Part shown: positions 54,494 to 64,000 of the stretch, one piece after another
Numbering within the stretch: the stretch's first letter is position 1
How the letters are laid out: each line of letters opens with the position of its first letter
Source: Micractinium sp. NFX-FRZ
Taxonomy: Eukaryota; Chlorophyta; Trebouxiophyceae; Chlorellales; Chlorellaceae
Assembly: GCA_029339195.1 (NCBI GenBank)
Contig: JAPTJF010000191.1
Coordinates: 43,429-107,428 of the forward strand
Direction: 5' to 3'
DNA: 64,000 bases
Translations under genes and position numbers: made by a program
Notes under the pieces: model-generated
Database searches by the model: none
The model's input: only the letters and a program-made list of their open reading frames with translations
Told to the model about the DNA's origin: nothing

Positions 54494-55698
54494 ATGCGCC
54501 GCCGCCCAGCTCGCGGCGCCCGGTCAGACCCGCACCCACCGCCGCAGCCTGCTGTGGCCTCGCCGGCGATGCGGCTGCCCTGGCGCCTGCCACGGCTACC
54601 TGTGTGGGCGGCCTGCGCCATGAGGCTTGTCTGCGCGGTAGTAGCTGCTGCGGTTCTGCCCATCAGCACGCCGTTTGGCGGCCAACTGGGGTGCTACTTG
54701 AGCAGCGAGGTGAGGGCATGCGAGGGCCTGCTGTCGACCAGCATGGAGGGACTCCGGCTGCGCCCCTCATATGGTGTGATGGCTTGATGGACATGGCAAA
54801 GTGTGCCTGCAGGCATGCCCCGCTGTCGCCCTCTGGCACCGCAAGCCCACCTTGTCGCCCGCCCGCCCGCCCCCGCCCGCCGCAGGCCCTCCTCCTTCCG
54901 TCCCTGGCGCTCCTGCTGCCGCTGCCGCTCAAGCACCACCTGTGGGTGCAGGCGCTGGCGGTGCGCTCGGCCCTGGCCCGCATGCGCCGCCTGGGCACGC
55001 TGCAGGCAAGCCTGCCGCGGTGCGCCGGCGAGTGCGCACGCTTTGTGCGCGCCGCGCGGCTGGGGCTGCTGGCTGTCGCGCCTGGCAGCTCAGCGCAGCT
55101 GTCCCAGCCGCAGGCCGCAAGCAGGTGCTGGATGATGCACATCTGGGTGGTTGCCATGCTGGGCTACTTCCTTCCAACTGTGGTGCTGGCAGCGTGGACA
55201 CAGTTCAGGCGTCAGCAGGAGCGCCAGCAGGAGCAGCAGCTGGGGCAGCAGCTGGCCGCGCAGGCGCCGCCAGCCGGCCGCTGGACCAGCCTCGGCATGC
55301 AGCCCACCCGCAGCCCCAAACAGCCGCAGCAGCATGGCGAGGAGGCGGCGGCGGCGGGCCAGCGCATGCCGGCGCGTGAATGCCCCACAGCCGCCGATGC
55401 CGCGGAGCAAGGCTGCCACGCTGACGCCGCGCTGCGTGCGCAGCTGCCAGCTGGCATCGATGCATCCGACGTCAGCAGCGCCTCCTCGCCAGCAGATGTC
55501 GCCCAGCTCAGCTTCGGGGCTGGTGGCGCTGCCAAGCCCGGCTGGTACGACCCTGCAGCAGCGTGCCACCTCGCGCCCCTGCAGCTGCTGGCGGCGCTGC
55601 TGCACTGGCTCACGCTGCTGCTGCCTGTGGGCGCGGCGGGGTGGGCAAGCCTCGAGGTGGCCGCTCTTTTCACTGGCGCTGTTGCTGTGCCACCGTAA
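54494..55698 (+). CDS. Unknown multi-span membrane protein, family member B
   Basis: Paralogue of the proteins at 34202-35356 and 57969-59239. Two exons (54494-54709 and 54886-55698) join in phase 0 to 342 aa. The intron sits after LGCYLSSE, the same place as in A and C. Exon 2 opens ALLLPSLALLLPLPLKHHLW and VQALAVRSALARM, followed by CARFVRAARLGLLAVAPG, CWMMHIWVVAMLGYFLPTVV and a long hydrophilic loop with Gln/Ala repeats and GIDASDVSSASSP. It ends with LLHWLTLLLPVGAAGWASLE. The N-terminal part before MRLVCAVVAAAVLPI is basic and Pro-rich and could instead be leader sequence. Function unknown; no enzyme motif is visible. Confidence 0.65.
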
Positions 55699-57968
55699 CA
55701 GCGGAAGCGACGAGCGCACCAGCCCTACCCCACAGCCTGCCACCAGTGGCATGTGCTCCCCCGATGCGACTGCACACCCTTCCGCACAGTGCCGCCCCTC
55801 GTGGCTGCAGCACCTCCTTGCACGCCCTCCCCTCATCCTGGCTCCCTTTGCTGCACCTTCTCTTTGCCCCCCGCCCCTTGCCAAGTGTGGCACCTTGCGC
55901 ATTGGCTTATGCTCCGAATGTGGGCTGCCATCTGCACCCCCCCCCATGTTTGCCAGTTCACCCTGCTCCGCAGCACTGCCCTCACACAGCTGCGGCCTAT
56001 CCTCCCAAGCACTGCCAGTTCACTTGCTTGCACTGCCCTCACACAACTTCCGCCTTTCCTCCCAAGCACTGCTGGCGCTCCGGCAGTGCCTCCATCCTCT
56101 CCCCACCATGTGCTGCTATCCTCTCCCCAACATGCGCCTGTTTTGCCGGCTCGCCTGAGCGCCACGTGGCGGTCGCTGCCCTGCCACCACCCCTTCTTGC
56201 CCTGCCAAGTACAGCCACCTCTCCGAGCAAAGCATTGAACTACATCTGCTCACATGGCAATCATGTCTTCCCCCATGTCTTCCCCCATGTCTTCCCCCAA
56301 TCGCCTTACAATGCCTCTCAATTTTTTTTCCATCCTTGTCTAATGTGCACCACCAAGCCCGCCTCGCTCTCCCCCCCCCTGCCCCCCCTCTCTCCCCCCA
56401 CACACACTTGCCCAAGCTGATCCTGTATGGTGTTCTCTCTCCAGCCGCACTCTTTCCAGCCCCCACAACACCCACAAGCCCGTTGTGCACCTGCGCATCC
56501 GTCGGCTGCGCCCCATTGTGTTTCACAGCACATTTCAGGGTGAGCCCGTGTGGCATCCATCCTCCTTTGGCACTCCGGGTTGTCACCTTTGCACACGCAC
56601 CCAGGCCCACACGCCACTAGGCCGGTGTGCAACCTGATGTGAAGAGTGCACCCTGTTGAACCCGACCCGCCTTGTACCAGTGGTGCTGAGCGCTGGGCCA
56701 GAAGGGGCGCCTGTTGGTGCGTGGGGGGGGGGACAGCTCCTGGGGCAGCCTGCCTGGCGCTGGCATATCGACAGCCGTAGCTCAATTGGGGCATGTGGGG
56801 CCAGGCCCTGCAGCACCTGCAGCAGCAAAGGATGAGCCTGGCTGTGGCCACTCCACTAACATGTTGTTCAAACAGCGGCGGTGCCACCCGTCCGGGAGCC
56901 TGGGGGGATGCTGCGATATTGATTGACCCAGGTGCCCCAGCGCTCCGCCGAATGCTTGATAGCACCTGTGAGGACAGCAGCTGTGGGCCATCCCATGCAT
57001 CACCTGCCTGCAAGACATGACCGTAGCTCTCATGCATTCGCATCATGCAACCAGCAGGGTGCGCTGTGGTTTACTGTGGTCGGCGTGCCCCCCGGTGGGG
57101 AGGTGTGGGCAAGGCTTGGCTTCAAGGCCCACCGGCCCTCCCACACCTCCCTTGTACATCAAAGGTGTGCTGGGCTGCGCCAACTGTTCAAAGGGTTTCA
57201 AGCCGTGCTGTCGCCAGGTCAAACGGCCCTGGCACGGTGCCGTTTCAAGTGACGGACCCACAGTAGCAGATTAGATGACGGGATGCTCAAGTGCGCTGGT
57301 TACAAACCCCGTCACTGGCAGGCAGCTGCAGTTCCTGGGTGTTTGTTGTCCAGGCTGAATCGCCTGGCCACTTGCCGTCGTACATCAGGGCCCACTTTTT
57401 CCACACCAGAGACTTTGCCAGCTCAGGAGTATGATGATGCCTGGCGGCTACTGGCCATACATGCATGCCAGCTCAGCACAAATTCACGCTCAGTTCATGC
57501 CAGACCGAAGTGGCTCCCACGGGTCGGCGGCAACGCAGCTGTGCTTCCTTCACTACGAACTCGCAATCTGACAACACATATGCCGCACGCAGGCCATCTG
57601 AACCACCTCCCGCACTCAGAGGGTCCGCCAGGCAAGTCCCTGGAGGTCCCGTCCTTTTCATAACTGTCCCGTGGCGGTGCCAAAGGGTGTTGTGGCCCAG
57701 CTCATGTTGGACGGTCGCCCGAGCGAGTGCGCTGTTGCACCTTCCTTCCGCGCCACACATCAGTGTTCACAGCCCACCCCGCCATATCCAGTGTTCTGCA
57801 TGCCATGCCACACTGTTTTACCCCCTGCAGTGTCGAGCATTGGCACACCGGTTTGGCGCCACTGACCGATGGACAGGTGGCAAGGTCGGCGGGCCGACGC
57901 TGCGGCGGTGCGGCGCTCCCACTGCGGCGGCCGCCAGTACTACTAGCCTAGAGTTCCTGCCCCATTAG
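55699..57968. other. 2.3 kb between tandem paralogues B and C
   Basis: No gene is supported. Pyrimidine-rich, with a 57-bp tandem duplication at 55981-56090 (ctcacacagctgcggcctat, cctcccaagcactgc) and three cccatgtcttc units at 56271-56305. Confidence 0.4.
55981..56090. repeat. 57-bp tandem duplication
   Basis: CTCACACAGCTGCGGCCTAT, CCTCCCAAGCACTGC at 55981 is repeated at 56038 as CTCACACAACTTCCGCCTTT, CCTCCCAAGCACTGC. Confidence 0.8.
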
Positions 57969-59239
57969 ATGGTGCAGCCCTTGCTGCTGGCAGGGTTGTA
58001 CCTGGCCTGCTGGTCGGCTAGCAGCTGGGTTGGCCACGGCGCGTCCTTTCTGCGCTGTCGAAACACATGGGTGGCGTCTGGTCTCCGGCTGGGCGTGGCG
58101 TCTGCAGCGGCGGCGATGCCCGTGGTGCTGCCCCCCACCCACCCCCGCCTGCCACACCCCCTCGAACTAGCACCCAGCAACCTGGCAGCGTACCTGAATG
58201 CAGAGGTGAGGCCTGAGGCCCTGCACGGCTCACAGGTGCTGCTTCCTACCCTAGGGCCTGCAGCAGCTGTGACGCGTGTGCCGGCGGTTGCGCCCGATGT
58301 GGCGGCTGTTGGGTGCGGACGGCAGCGTGGGTGCTTGCCTACGCCCCCTGCCTGTGTGCTTGGCGCCCCTTCTTTACAAAAATGAAAGCGTGCCCTGCTC
58401 TGTTCTTCCTGGTACCTCTGCCGCCCTTCCGCTGTCCGCCACCTGCTGCTCACACGCTGGCCACCACCCTCCCTGCCCCTCTTCCCATGCAGGCCCTGTT
58501 CCTTGCTGCCGCAGCGGTGGCGCTGCCGCTGCCGCTGCGGCACCACCTGTGGGTGCAGGCGCTGGCGCTGCGCTCCGCGCTGGCCCGCATGCGCCGCCTC
58601 GCGCAGGCGCACGCGGCGCTGCCGCACCGCGCCGCCGACTGCGCCCGCTTTGTGCGCTGCGCCCGGCTGGCGGTGCTGGCAGTCGTGCCCGGCGCACCGG
58701 CGCGGCTGCCCGAGCCGAGGGCACAGCACTGCTGCTGGATGATGCACGTGTGGGTGGCAGTCGTGGTGGGCTACTTTCTCCCAACCGCTGTGCTGGCAGC
58801 GCTGCGGCAGCACCGGCTGCACCGCCCGCCGAGGCCCGGCCAGCGCCCGTGGTCTGCCCTTGACTGGCTGGCAATGGCCAGCCCCGACCTGAGCGGCAAA
58901 GCGCAGCTCAGCTCCTCAGAGGACAGCCCGGCGCACAGCCCGGGGCCGCGGGGCGGGGCGGGGCAGCAGCGCACGGGCGGCCCCCGCACAGAGCGCAGGC
59001 AGCAGCAGCGCCAGAGGACAGCTGCGCAGTTGAGGCAGCCGGCCAGCGCATCTGACTGCCCCTACACGTCGTCAGATTGCGGCAGCGCGTGCAGCCGGGG
59101 CAGGAGCCCAGCGTGCTCAGCGCGCCACCCGCCCGCCCCGCTGCTGCTGGCATCCCACCTCCTCCACTGGCTGCTGCTGCTGCTGCCCAGCGGCGCGCTG
59201 CTGTGGGCAGCCCTTGAACTGCTGTCACACTGGCTGTGA
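57969..59239 (+). CDS. Unknown multi-span membrane protein, family member C
   Basis: Third member of the family, 2.3 kb downstream of B on the same strand. Two exons (57969-58205 and 58493-59239) join in phase 0 to 327 aa; the intron follows NLAAYLNAE, matching A and B. Exon 1 has hydrophobic MVQPLLLAGLYLACW and GLRLGVASAAAAMPVVLP, the latter close to member A. Exon 2 carries LPLRHHLWVQALALRSALAR, CARFVRCARLAVLAVVPGAP, CWMMHVWVAVVVGYFLPTAV and the end HLLHWLLLLLPSGALLWAAL. The loop between the last two spans is Ser/Gln/Arg-rich and little conserved. Across the second exon C resembles A more than B. Function unknown. Confidence 0.68.
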
Positions 59240-59706
59240 TTACCCTAACGCAGGCTGCGACGGCCCCAACAGGCTGCGCCTCCGCTCCTGCTTGCGCCCC
59301 GCCTTCCCGCCCCCCTGAATGTGCTGCTTTCTAGCAGCACCAGCCCCTCGTCCGCTTGTACCCCTGTCCCTCACTCCCTCTCTATCGTTGTCCCTCTCTA
59401 TCCTCGCGCTGCCACCCCCAAGCTCCTGTTCTCCTCCTTCCCTCCCTGTGCCTCCAATCTTAAAAAATGTTTAAAGAAATTTCAGCTGCTACCTGCGGTG
59501 GCATGTGCTGCAGGTGTCCCTGCAGCCAAGCTCTCTCCCCCACCCCCTCCTCCCTTTCCCCTCTACCCTTATGCCGCTGCCTTATGCAGCAGGCGCCCTT
59601 TCCTCCAAAAGCGACCCCTACAGCCCGCTCCTAAGTGATCCCTTCTGTCCTAACAATCGTGCGGCATCACGCCGCTGCCCCTCCTCCCTCATGCACCCTC
59701 CCTGGC

Positions 59707-59711
59707 TGTAA
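59707..59711 (+). terminator. Candidate polyadenylation signal TGTAA (membrane protein C)
   Basis: TGTAA 468 bases after the stop codon of member C. Confidence 0.4.
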
Positions 59712-60650
59712 GATTCTTCTTCTCTTCTTCTCCCTGGGCTGCACTCCTCCTTCCTCCTCATCTCGCCCTCTGCTGGGACCGAAGGGCCCTCCCTCCAACC
59801 ACCCCCCCAGCCTGCCCACCTACCAATGCTTCTAAACTGAGTGCACTGCTGTCTCGATTCGGCATGCCCCCGTGTGCTGCACGCAAGCTTTTGCCGCCAC
59901 CCCACGCATGCCCTGTTTGGTGCCACACCCCAAGCTGACTCCCTACGTGCCAATCATGGCGCCCCTTGCAATCCCCTGTCGCGCCCCTGCCAACGGTGCC
60001 ACACTCACGCCACCTCTCAGTGTGCCCCCCGGGATACTGCACACACGCTGGCCGCCTCTGCGCCCTGCGTCCGACTGTGCCAAAGGCAAGCAGGCCAACA
60101 AGCCTTCCCCCGCCTCAGTCGCTACAGCTGCATTTCATTACCTTCATGGCTGCCCGTTTCCCCCCCCCCATGCCCCTTCGCCTCCTTGGCAGCGCCACTC
60201 GTGCGCCCCCCTGCTGCACTCTTCTGGGCTTTTTCATGGGCGCCCGGCAGTATGGTGCCTCAACCAGGGGTGTTGAGACAGTTCTCCCCTCTCTTTTGCC
60301 TCATAGGCGCACGCTTGATTCAAGGCTGGCACCACGCCTCTCCCGCGGCGTCGCCCCCGCATCATGCATGCGCTCGAGCCTCTTCATCATGCTTCAGTAT
60401 GCCTGCAGGCCGTACGTAGTGACCCATCATTGCAGTCGTTTCCCCCAGAAACCTTTGATACTACGCATCTCTGGACCTAGCCCATGTGCCCAGGAAGCCC
60501 TGCCGCACGGTGCATTGGGCACGGTGCGCCAGCTGATCCGCTGCCAGTTCATTCTGTTGCCAGTTGATCCGACCCTTTCATTACTGTCAGCGCAACACTG
60601 CGTGCCCAAACGTCCCGCTGTTACGTGCATGCCACCCACAATCGACTGCA

Positions 60651-60655
60651 TTACA
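60651..60655 (-). terminator. Candidate polyadenylation signal TGTAA (RSRC2-like gene, minus strand)
   Basis: TTACA on plus, 400 bases after the RSRC2-like stop codon on minus. Confidence 0.4.
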
Positions 60656-61054
60656 TCGCAAGCGTGTAGCAAAATGTCGAGTGCACAGAGCGCGCCATGG
60701 GAAGAGTACAGAGGGAGGGTGCTCCTCTCCCGAGGTGCAGGCGCGCTGCGCTGCGCTGTGCTGCGCTGTGCTGCTGGCCTTTGCTGGCGGGGCGCTCACT
60801 GGTCGGTCAAGATTAGTGCCACACGCGCACCGCTGCGCTGCACTCTGCTGCGACCCAAGGCGGTCGCTTGCAGGATGACCAGTCGTGCGGCGCGGCTGGC
60901 CAGACAGAAGCAGAAGTGGGGCAGGCAGGCCGCCGCCCAGGTCACGGGTGGACTGGACGGGGTTCAAGGGCCTACCCAGCCCCGCGGTGCGGTTTGCCAG
61001 CTGGCGCGCAGCCCAGGACAGGAGGCGCCTCTGTGCGCGTGCGCCAGCCCAGCC

Positions 61055-62414
61055 TCAGAGGCCGCCCAGCCCGGCGGTGCGGTGTGCCAGCTGGCGGCGC
61101 AGGCCCGACTGGAACTCCCGCTCCAGCTGCCCCAGCACCTTTGCCTGCTCCTCCCCTGCAGCAGCGCAGGAGGAAGATGAGGTTGAGTGCTGGGGACAAC
61201 TTTGCAAGGGGGAGTGAATGTCATAAACCAGCAGGGGGTGAGCAAGGGTAGATGAGAAGAGGCCTTGACCTGCTGCCCCCTGCAGCAGCAGCAAGCAGGG
61301 GGGCGAGGGCAGGGGCAGCAGCAGCAGGGAGCACAGATGAGCTGTGGGATGCATGCAGTTCATGGCTCCACCGCCTGTGCCCGCTCCTCCCCTGCAGCAA
61401 AGACAGCAAGTGCAGGAGCAGGGGTAGCAGCGGAGGTGTCGGCGTGGGGCAGCAGCGAAGGTGCCAGGCAGCGACAGGGCGCAAGCAGCTGATGGGCAGC
61501 GGCCAACCTGTGTCGGGAAGACTGGCAGCAGCAGGGGCGGCAGGCAAGCGGGGCAGGCACGGGGCGGCAGGGCAGTGCAGGGCAGGGAGGCAGGGCGCGG
61601 CATGGTGGGGCAGGCAAGCAGGACAGGCCGCAAGCAAACAAGCCAATAAGAAGTTCGACAGGCTTCAGGCAGGCAAGCGGGGCAGGCAGGTGCTCACGCC
61701 TCATAATGTCGGGTCCCTCCGCCGCCGGGCGCCCCTCTGGCCCTGCTGCACCTCCAGGCACCGCCTCCTCCACCCCCATGGCCCCCTCCACCTCCGCTTC
61801 CGCTTCTGCCCCCGGCAGCGCAGGGCCAAGGCCAGGCCTGGCGGGCTCAGCCCCTGCTTGTGGCTCAGGCTCGAAGCCTGGGGCAGGCCCAAAGGCGGGG
61901 CCAAAAGCGGCCGGCTCGGGGCCGGGCGGCCCAAAGGCGGGCGCCCCGTGCTGCGCCAACTCAGCCGCCGCCTTGCCACCCTGCATGCGCAGCGCGGGAC
62001 GGAGGGGTGGGATGGACCGGCCGGTGAGAGCAGGCAAGGGACGTGTGCGGGCGGGCGGATGCTGCGCACGACAAAGGCGCCACCATGGGGGGGTCTGATG
62101 AAAGCCCTCTGCATGGCTTGCGTAAGCTCGCTCGCCAGGACCATGCCACGTCAACGCAATTCCACCCATCTGCCCACACGCTGCTCTGACGCAGCCACCC
62201 ACCACCCTTTCCAAACAAGCAAGCAAGCCAGCCAGCTCACCATGAGTTTGATAAACTTGAGCCGCTCTTGTTCGCTTGTGAATTCGGCACGGTCCCACCG
62301 GTTGTGCCCAAACACGGCCTGAGAGAAAGGGCGCAGGTAGGCTTGAGGCGATGTGGGTGCGGTGGGACAGGTGCAAGCCGGGCGGCAGCGGGGTGGGGTA
62401 GGGTGGGAGAAGAG

Positions 62415-62445
<31 letters not shown>

Positions 62446-64000
62446 TGGCAGCGGCAGAGCGGCAGAGCGGCACCGGGGGAGTGCCACTCGACCCCCGCCA
62501 GCCTGGCACGCTCCCCTCTCCCACTGGCTGGGCAGCCAACAGCCCACAAGATAGGGTTTTAGGGCTTAGGGTTTAGGGTTTTATAAAAAGGCCCACAAGA
62601 CCTGTGGTCACTGTCAGTCCTCCCTGCCCTGCTTCCCCTGTCCTGCCTCCGCTGCCCCTCCCTGCCCTGCGTCCCCCTGCCCTCACCTGCTCCTGCTCCG
62701 CCTCCTTCTTCTTCCCTCCCCACAGCAGCTTCTTCTTCTGATCCACCGACAGCTTGCTGGCAGGAGGTGCACTGCCGGGTGCCGCGCCGCTGGCGGCGAC
62801 CAGGGCGGCAGCCTTGGCCGTGGCAGCCGCTATCATGGCAGCCGTATCCAGCGGGCCGGCGCCTCTGTTGGCTGCAGGGTGGTCAGGGGGCGGGGTGGCC
62901 CAAGGATGTTTGAGATGCAACAAGGGCATGGCCATGCATTAGGTTGACCGCCAGTAGAGACACCTTGACTTTGGAGGTGCCATGGAGGTGCCATGGAAAC
63001 CTGGCGCCAGGCAAACGGGGACCCTAACCGGGGGTTTGCTCCCTGGGCAGGTGATCGATTGGTCGAGCCGCGCGTCTACCTGTTGCGGCGACAGAGGCAT
63101 GTGGCAGGTCAGATGCAAGCCAGCATAAGCTGAGGTGGTGAGGGTGATTGGGTATTCAAGGTGAACGAACGCCGCGCCTGCAACCGCGCTACCCACGCCG
63201 CGGCGTAGGCCCGTGCCGTCCGCCTGCACGAACCTGCGCAGCTGAGCTAGAGGGGTGGCAGAACATGCGTGTGAGGAGGCTGGGGTGTACTTGAGGCGGG
63301 GGGAGGGGCAACCTGTGAGTGTGCCGTCAACCGGTAGGCTGCTGGCCGCGCTGCCCGCCACGTCACCGCCACGGTGCGTCCATACACCACCCAATGAGCG
63401 CGGCGCAGTTGGTCAGCAAATAAATTGAGTGTGGAGGGGTGTATGTGTGTGTGTGTGGTGCTTCCAAATGTAGCTGGCCAGGGTGCAGGGCACCTCGGCT
63501 CAGGCAGCCGCTGCTACGCAGCTCAGACCTGCAGGGAGACAAGGAGGGGGTGGTCACAGAGGAGCAAAAGTGAGGATGGGATCCACAGGAGAGCCACTCA
63601 GCCCTGCATGCTGGGGCGCAGTTGGAGTGATGGCAAACGGCAGGTGAGCAGTGCACGTGCAGGCAAGCGGATGGACCGCTGGGCAGGCAACCGAGGCCAG
63701 GAGTGCAGCGCTTGCAGGCTGCCAGGCAAGCAGACGGGCAGGCAGCAAGCAGACCAAGCTCACGGGAAGCGCGCTCAGAAGCACAAAACCCCCTCCTTGC
63801 CTGCTGGGAAGCCCTGGCGGTGCCGCTCTGGGCTCCTGCTGCGCGGCCGCGGTCGGTCAAAGCCGCGTGGGCCCGGGGGGCCGCCGCCGCCGCCACGCTG
63901 CACGCTGCGAGGCATGAAGGCAGGGCCAGGGCCGTCGCCCCGCCTGCCGCCGCCGCCTCTGTCGTCGCCACGGCCGCCGCGAGGCGGAGGGGAGGGTGCA
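61055..64000 (-). CDS. RSRC2-like protein with SMAP domain (5' end beyond window)
   Basis: Arginine/serine-rich coiled-coil protein 2-type protein with the small acidic protein-like (SMAP) C-terminal domain; such proteins are nuclear and linked to RNA processing. Minus-strand exons: 64000-63801 (partial), 62871-62687, 62318-62241, 61980-61698 and 61155-61055, all joining in phase. The first is Arg/Gly-rich and ends RPRPRSRSPERHRQGFPA. The second has an Ala-rich helix and DQKKKLLWGGKKKEAEQEQ. The third, AVFGHNRWDRAEFTSEQERL, KFIKLM, is the SMAP signature. The fourth is a Pro/Gly/Ala linker, GFEPEPQAGAEPARPG. The last, EEQAKVLGQLEREFQSGLRR, with TAGLGGL, matches the domain end where most members read GLGF. 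The donor at 63801 is GC (CAG|gcaagg). Further exons in the 930-base first intron are possible. Confidence 0.78.
61263..61402 (-). pseudogene. Two worn copies of the RSRC2-like last-exon start
   Basis: On the minus strand, ctgcag|GGGAGGAGCAGGCAAAGG (true, from 61155) recurs as ctgcagGGGAGGAGCGGGCA, CAGGCGGTGGAGCC ending at 61402 and, more worn, as ctgcagGGGGCAGCAGGTCA, AGGCC near 61263-61285. Confidence 0.7.
62542..62600 (+). repeat. Interstitial telomere-repeat insertion flanked by a 10-bp direct repeat
   Basis: A G-rich telomere-type tract (tagggttttagggcttaggg, tttagggtttt, 62552-62582) plus a short filler (ataaaaag) lies between two identical copies of GCCCACAAGA at 62542-62551 and 62591-62600. 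It sits in an intron of the RSRC2-like gene. Confidence 0.85.

Larger units (their letters stand above)
59240..61054. other. Convergent 3' regions of membrane protein C and the RSRC2-like gene
   Basis: No supported gene. Pyrimidine-rich. TGTAA at 59707 (+) and TTACA at 60651 (TGTAA on minus) are candidate 3' signals. Open frames up to 400 codons on plus (59966-61180) cross these signals and lack any domain. Confidence 0.4.

Noticed and set aside
59966..61180. 404-codon plus-strand frame
   Set aside because: It runs through candidate 3' ends of two convergent genes and across the last RSRC2-like exon in antisense, with no domain.
53144..62600. The 9.4 kb between the two telomere tracts as an integrated mini-chromosome
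   Set aside because: The tracts face outward as chromosome ends would, which is suggestive. But each tract is flanked by its own unrelated direct repeat, and the right one interrupts an intron of a gene that continues on both sides, so two independent break-repair insertions fit better.
62939..63394. 151-codon minus-strand frame in the first RSRC2-like intron
   Set aside because: It could be an extra exon, but the flanking exons already join in phase without it and it has no RS or SMAP features.

Overview
The window is nuclear DNA of a green alga, most likely a trebouxiophyte (Chlorella-like) chlorophyte. It is GC-rich. Its genes are split by many short GT-AG introns, with some GC-AG introns. 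Intergenic DNA is compact, TGTAA polyadenylation signals follow several genes, and two short interstitial tracts carry plant/algal-type TTTAGGG or TTTTAGGG telomere repeats. There is one 305-base assembly gap of N (16219-16523). I see no rRNA, tRNA, CRISPR array or recognisable transposase or reverse transcriptase. All gene models were spliced by hand and the exon phases checked by arithmetic; only the junctions marked as unresolved are open.

Layout. Left edge: a partial minus-strand gene with an organelle-type N-terminus. 1584-8247 (+): a CNNM/CorC-type DUF21-CBS ion transporter. 8.7-9.2 kb: a doubtful open stretch. 9667-10444 (-): a small secreted proline- and cysteine-rich protein, divergent from 10838-15093 (+), the mitochondrial IND1/NUBPL Fe-S carrier for complex I. 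15.4-17.2 kb (+): a tandem pair of unknown alanine-rich proteins broken by the gap, followed by a dead copy of the IND1 3' end. 18598-23505 (+): an F-box/kelch protein. 24152-25373 (+): a glutamine-rich protein. 26459-33443 (+): mitochondrial alanine-glyoxylate aminotransferase 2. 34202-35356 (-): member A of an unknown membrane protein family. 37841-39818 (+): ribosomal protein eL33. 40894-44286 (-): a secreted protein built of Cys/Trp/Ala-Lys repeats. 45530-49178 (+): an MFSD6-like transporter, convergent with 49710-51698 (-), a universal stress protein with a His-rich loop. 54494-55698 and 57969-59239 (+): members B and C of the unknown membrane family. 61055-64000 (-): an RSRC2-like SMAP-domain protein whose 5' end is cut by the window edge.

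The genes look like an unrelated mix of housekeeping genes (complex I assembly, photorespiratory or amino-acid metabolism, ribosome, ion transport, RNA processing) rather than a pathway cluster.

The most striking feature is not a gene. Introns of at least seven genes contain decayed copies of the edge of the neighbouring exon, with its splice site. The copies number one to five per exon, lie close to the parent, and have lost the splice site or the reading frame. Other notable items are a three-member membrane protein family with a conserved intron, a secreted three-repeat protein whose exons track the repeats, two telomere-repeat insertions each flanked by a 10-12 bp direct repeat, and four probable GC-AG introns.
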